A stretch of DNA of 64,000 bases from Streptomyces griseoviridis (GTDB lineage Bacteria > Actinomycetota > Actinomycetes > Streptomycetales > Streptomycetaceae). A model generated the notes under the pieces. It saw nothing but the letters and a program-made list of their open reading frames with translations, was not told the origin of the DNA and ran no database searches. Location of the stretch: contig NZ_CP029078.1 of the NCBI RefSeq assembly GCF_005222485.1, forward strand, positions 744,001-808,000. The letters are read 5' to 3'. Within the stretch, counting starts at the first letter, position 1. Every line of letters starts with the position of its first letter. This document shows, in pieces, positions 62,648-64,000 of this stretch. A program made the position numbers and the translations under genes.

Positions 62648-64000
62648 GTGAGCACCGACGCATCCCGGCACACCACGCTCGACGGCCTGTTCCGTGCGCG
62701 CGCCGAGTCGCACCCCGAACGGATCGCGCTCGTCGACGCCGCCGCCGAGCGGCGCGCCGTGAGCTGGGGCGAGCTGGCCGAGCGGGTCGAGGTCCGCGCG
62801 GCCGAACTGGCCGCCGAACGGGTAGGCGGCCACCGGGTGGTCGTCCGGCTCCCGGGCTCCGCCGCGCTGTTCGAGGAGGTCCTCGCGCTCGGGCGGAGCG
62901 GCGCGGTGCCGGTGGTGGTGCCGCCGGGGGTGCCCGAACCGGTGGCCCGCTCGGTGCGCCGCTTCACCCGCGCCACCGGACCGTGCGACGACGGCGGCCT
63001 CGCCCTGCTCCAGTACGCGGGCGACGGGGTGGGGGCGCCCCGCCTGGTACCGCTCGACCAGGCGGGACTGACCCGCGCGGTGCGGGACCGGGCCGATGTC
63101 CTCGGCGTCGACGAGGACACCGTCCATCTCGTCGTCAGACCCGAACTAACCGTCGGGGTACCGGGGTTGCTCGACTGGCTGGCGGTGCTGTGCGCGGGCG
63201 GCCGGCTGGTCCTGGGCGGCGGGGACGACCCGGACGACGCGTTCGGGATCGTCGCGGCCGAGCGGGTGACGCACACCGCGCTGACCGCGCCGCCCACCGC
63301 CCGGTGGACCGCGGCGGCGGCCGTCACCGCCCACGACCTCACCGCGCTGCGGACCCTGGTGGTGAGCGGCGGCGGCCTCCCCGAGCCGGTGGCGCGGCGG
63401 GTGCTGCCCGCGCTCGGCTGCGCGCTGCGGCAGGTCTTCGGCACCGCCGAGGGGCTGATCGCCCGCACCCGGCGGGAGGACGGCACGGAGGCGGCCCTGA
63501 CCGGGCGGACCCGGGCCGTCTCCGCCGACCACGAGCTGCGGGTCGTCGACCACCGGGACCGGGACGTCCCACCGGGCGCCGAGGGGCAGTTGCTCAGCCG
63601 CGGCCCCGACACGGTCCCCCGCTACTGGCGCTCCCCCGAGCACGACACCCGGCACTTCACGACCGACGGCTTCCACCGCACCGGGGCGGTCGCGAGGACG
63701 ACGGACACCGGCCACCTGGTCGTCGTCCGGGGTCCTGAGCCGGCGGGCGGCCCGGCCGAGGCCGCCCGGGTGGTCCGCCGGCTCCCCGCGCCGCGCGGCC
63801 GGGCCACCCGGCCGCACCGTCCAGAAGGGCAGACCGAGATGCCGCCTCCGATGTTCCCGTACGTCATGCCCGCCCCCGCGATGCTGCCCGCCGACCGGAC
63901 GGGGTGGACCCTCGACGCCGGCCGGGCCGCGCTGGTGGTCCTCAATCTGCAGAACCGGTTCGTGCGCGCCCTCGCACAGGAGGCCGCGCCGGTCGACGAA
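62648..64000 (+). CDS. degenerate aryl-AMP ligase-like domain fused to isochorismatase-like domain (3' truncated)
   Basis: An ORF of at least 451 residues open to the window end. Residues 1-395 resemble 2,3-dihydroxybenzoate-AMP ligases (DhbE/EntE): TTLDGLFRARAESHPERIALVDAA, LRQVFGTAEGLIARTRREDG, YWRSPEHDTRHFTTDGFHRTG. But the nucleotide loop SGGTTGxPK reads AGDGVGAPRLV, and the conserved RTGD is RTGA, so adenylation is unlikely. Residues 397-451 start an isochorismatase domain like EntB/DhbB (FPYVMPAPAMLPADRTGWTLDAGRAALVVLNLQNRFV), where the usual H-D-M-Q is L-N-L-Q, replacing the catalytic Asp. GTG 62648 follows GAGGGGA. The iron box upstream places it in a siderophore locus, perhaps as a scaffold. 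Confidence 0.78.
   Translation, partial: MSTDASRHTTLDGLFRARAESHPERIALVDAAAERRAVSWGELAERVEVRAAELAAERVGGHRVVVRLPGSAALFEEVLALGRSGAVPVVVPPGVPEPVARSVRRFTRATGPCDDGGLALLQYAGDGVGAPRLVPLDQAGLTRAVRDRADVLGVDEDTVHLVVRPELTVGVPGLLDWLAVLCAGGRLVLGGGDDPDDAFGIVAAERVTHTALTAPPTARWTAAAAVTAHDLTALRTLVVSGGGLPEPVARRVLPALGCALRQVFGTAEGLIARTRREDGTEAALTGRTRAVSADHELRVVDHRDRDVPPGAEGQLLSRGPDTVPRYWRSPEHDTRHFTTDGFHRTGAVARTTDTGHLVVVRGPEPAGGPAEAARVVRRLPAPRGRATRPHRPEGQTEMPPPMFPYVMPAPAMLPADRTGWTLDAGRAALVVLNLQNRFVRALAQEAAPVDE

Overview
The window is about 72% GC with G/C at nearly every third codon position. Its genes (GBL-receptor-like TetR, RsbW-type ATPase, TerD, SseB, ROK, DeoR, Tat signals, an IdeR/DmdR iron box) are typical of an actinomycete, almost certainly a Streptomyces chromosome. 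It reads as mixed core and accessory chromosome; I see no insertion sequence, phage, CRISPR array, rRNA or conventional tRNA.

Layout. 0-4.5 kb: MFS fragment, threonine aldolase, DMT exporter, GBL-receptor-like TetR and an alpha/beta hydrolase. 4.5-12.7 kb: a galactan-use island with a secreted GH53 endo-galactanase, a GH42 beta-galactosidase, an ABC sugar importer without its ATPase, and a LacI regulator; two related operator-like palindromes lie between the divergent arms. 12.8-19.4 kb: VOC protein, MarR, a TetR/SDR divergent pair around an unusual repeat-rich intergenic region, a K+-channel-like membrane protein, SseB, about 500 bp of decayed tandem repeats, and a PanE-like/TetR divergent pair around a perfect palindrome. 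19.8-30.2 kb: small secreted protein, a decayed 6-phosphogluconate dehydrogenase remnant, an SDR, long-form GAPDH, a Tat-exported flavoprotein with a divergent PucR-type regulator, a secreted M19-like peptidase with a discoidin domain, and an LRV-repeat protein.

30.9-32.1 kb is the most striking segment. On the minus strand, a leaderless uncharacterised gene (31331-32062) is followed after 70 nt by two tRNA-like sequences in which the 3' half (anticodon stem, variable loop, T arm, acceptor 3' strand) precedes the 5' half (acceptor 5' strand, D arm, anticodon). In this permuted order acceptor, D, anticodon and T stems all form, with invariant-like T33, D-loop GG and TTC; read as ordinary tRNAs they do not fold properly. 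The sequences flanking the two open anticodon ends also pair. A strong hairpin at 30947-30980 closes the unit. I read this as a gene plus two circularly permuted tRNA-like RNAs, which I do not know to be described in bacteria.

32-48 kb: HEAT-like protein, Nudix, Lnt, O-antigen-ligase-like protein, MurI-like racemase, HpnB-like glycosyltransferase, a two-domain TerD protein, MOSC protein, a beta-helix/AAA+ fusion and a large lipase-like membrane protein. Many genes here carry a -10 box 6-7 nt before the start codon, implying leaderless mRNAs. 48-62.4 kb: DeoR regulator, SRPBCC protein, Cds1-like cysteine desulfhydrase, RsbW-like ATPase, an alkB-ROK-rpiB-like operon, an RlmG-like methyltransferase, an AgaS/tagatose-type aldolase operon with a divergent DeoR regulator, GH15 trehalase-like enzyme and YtcJ-like amidohydrolase. 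62.5-64 kb: a perfect iron box followed by an ORF open at the window end that fuses a degenerate aryl-AMP-ligase-like domain to the start of an isochorismatase-like domain, presumably the edge of a catecholate siderophore cluster.
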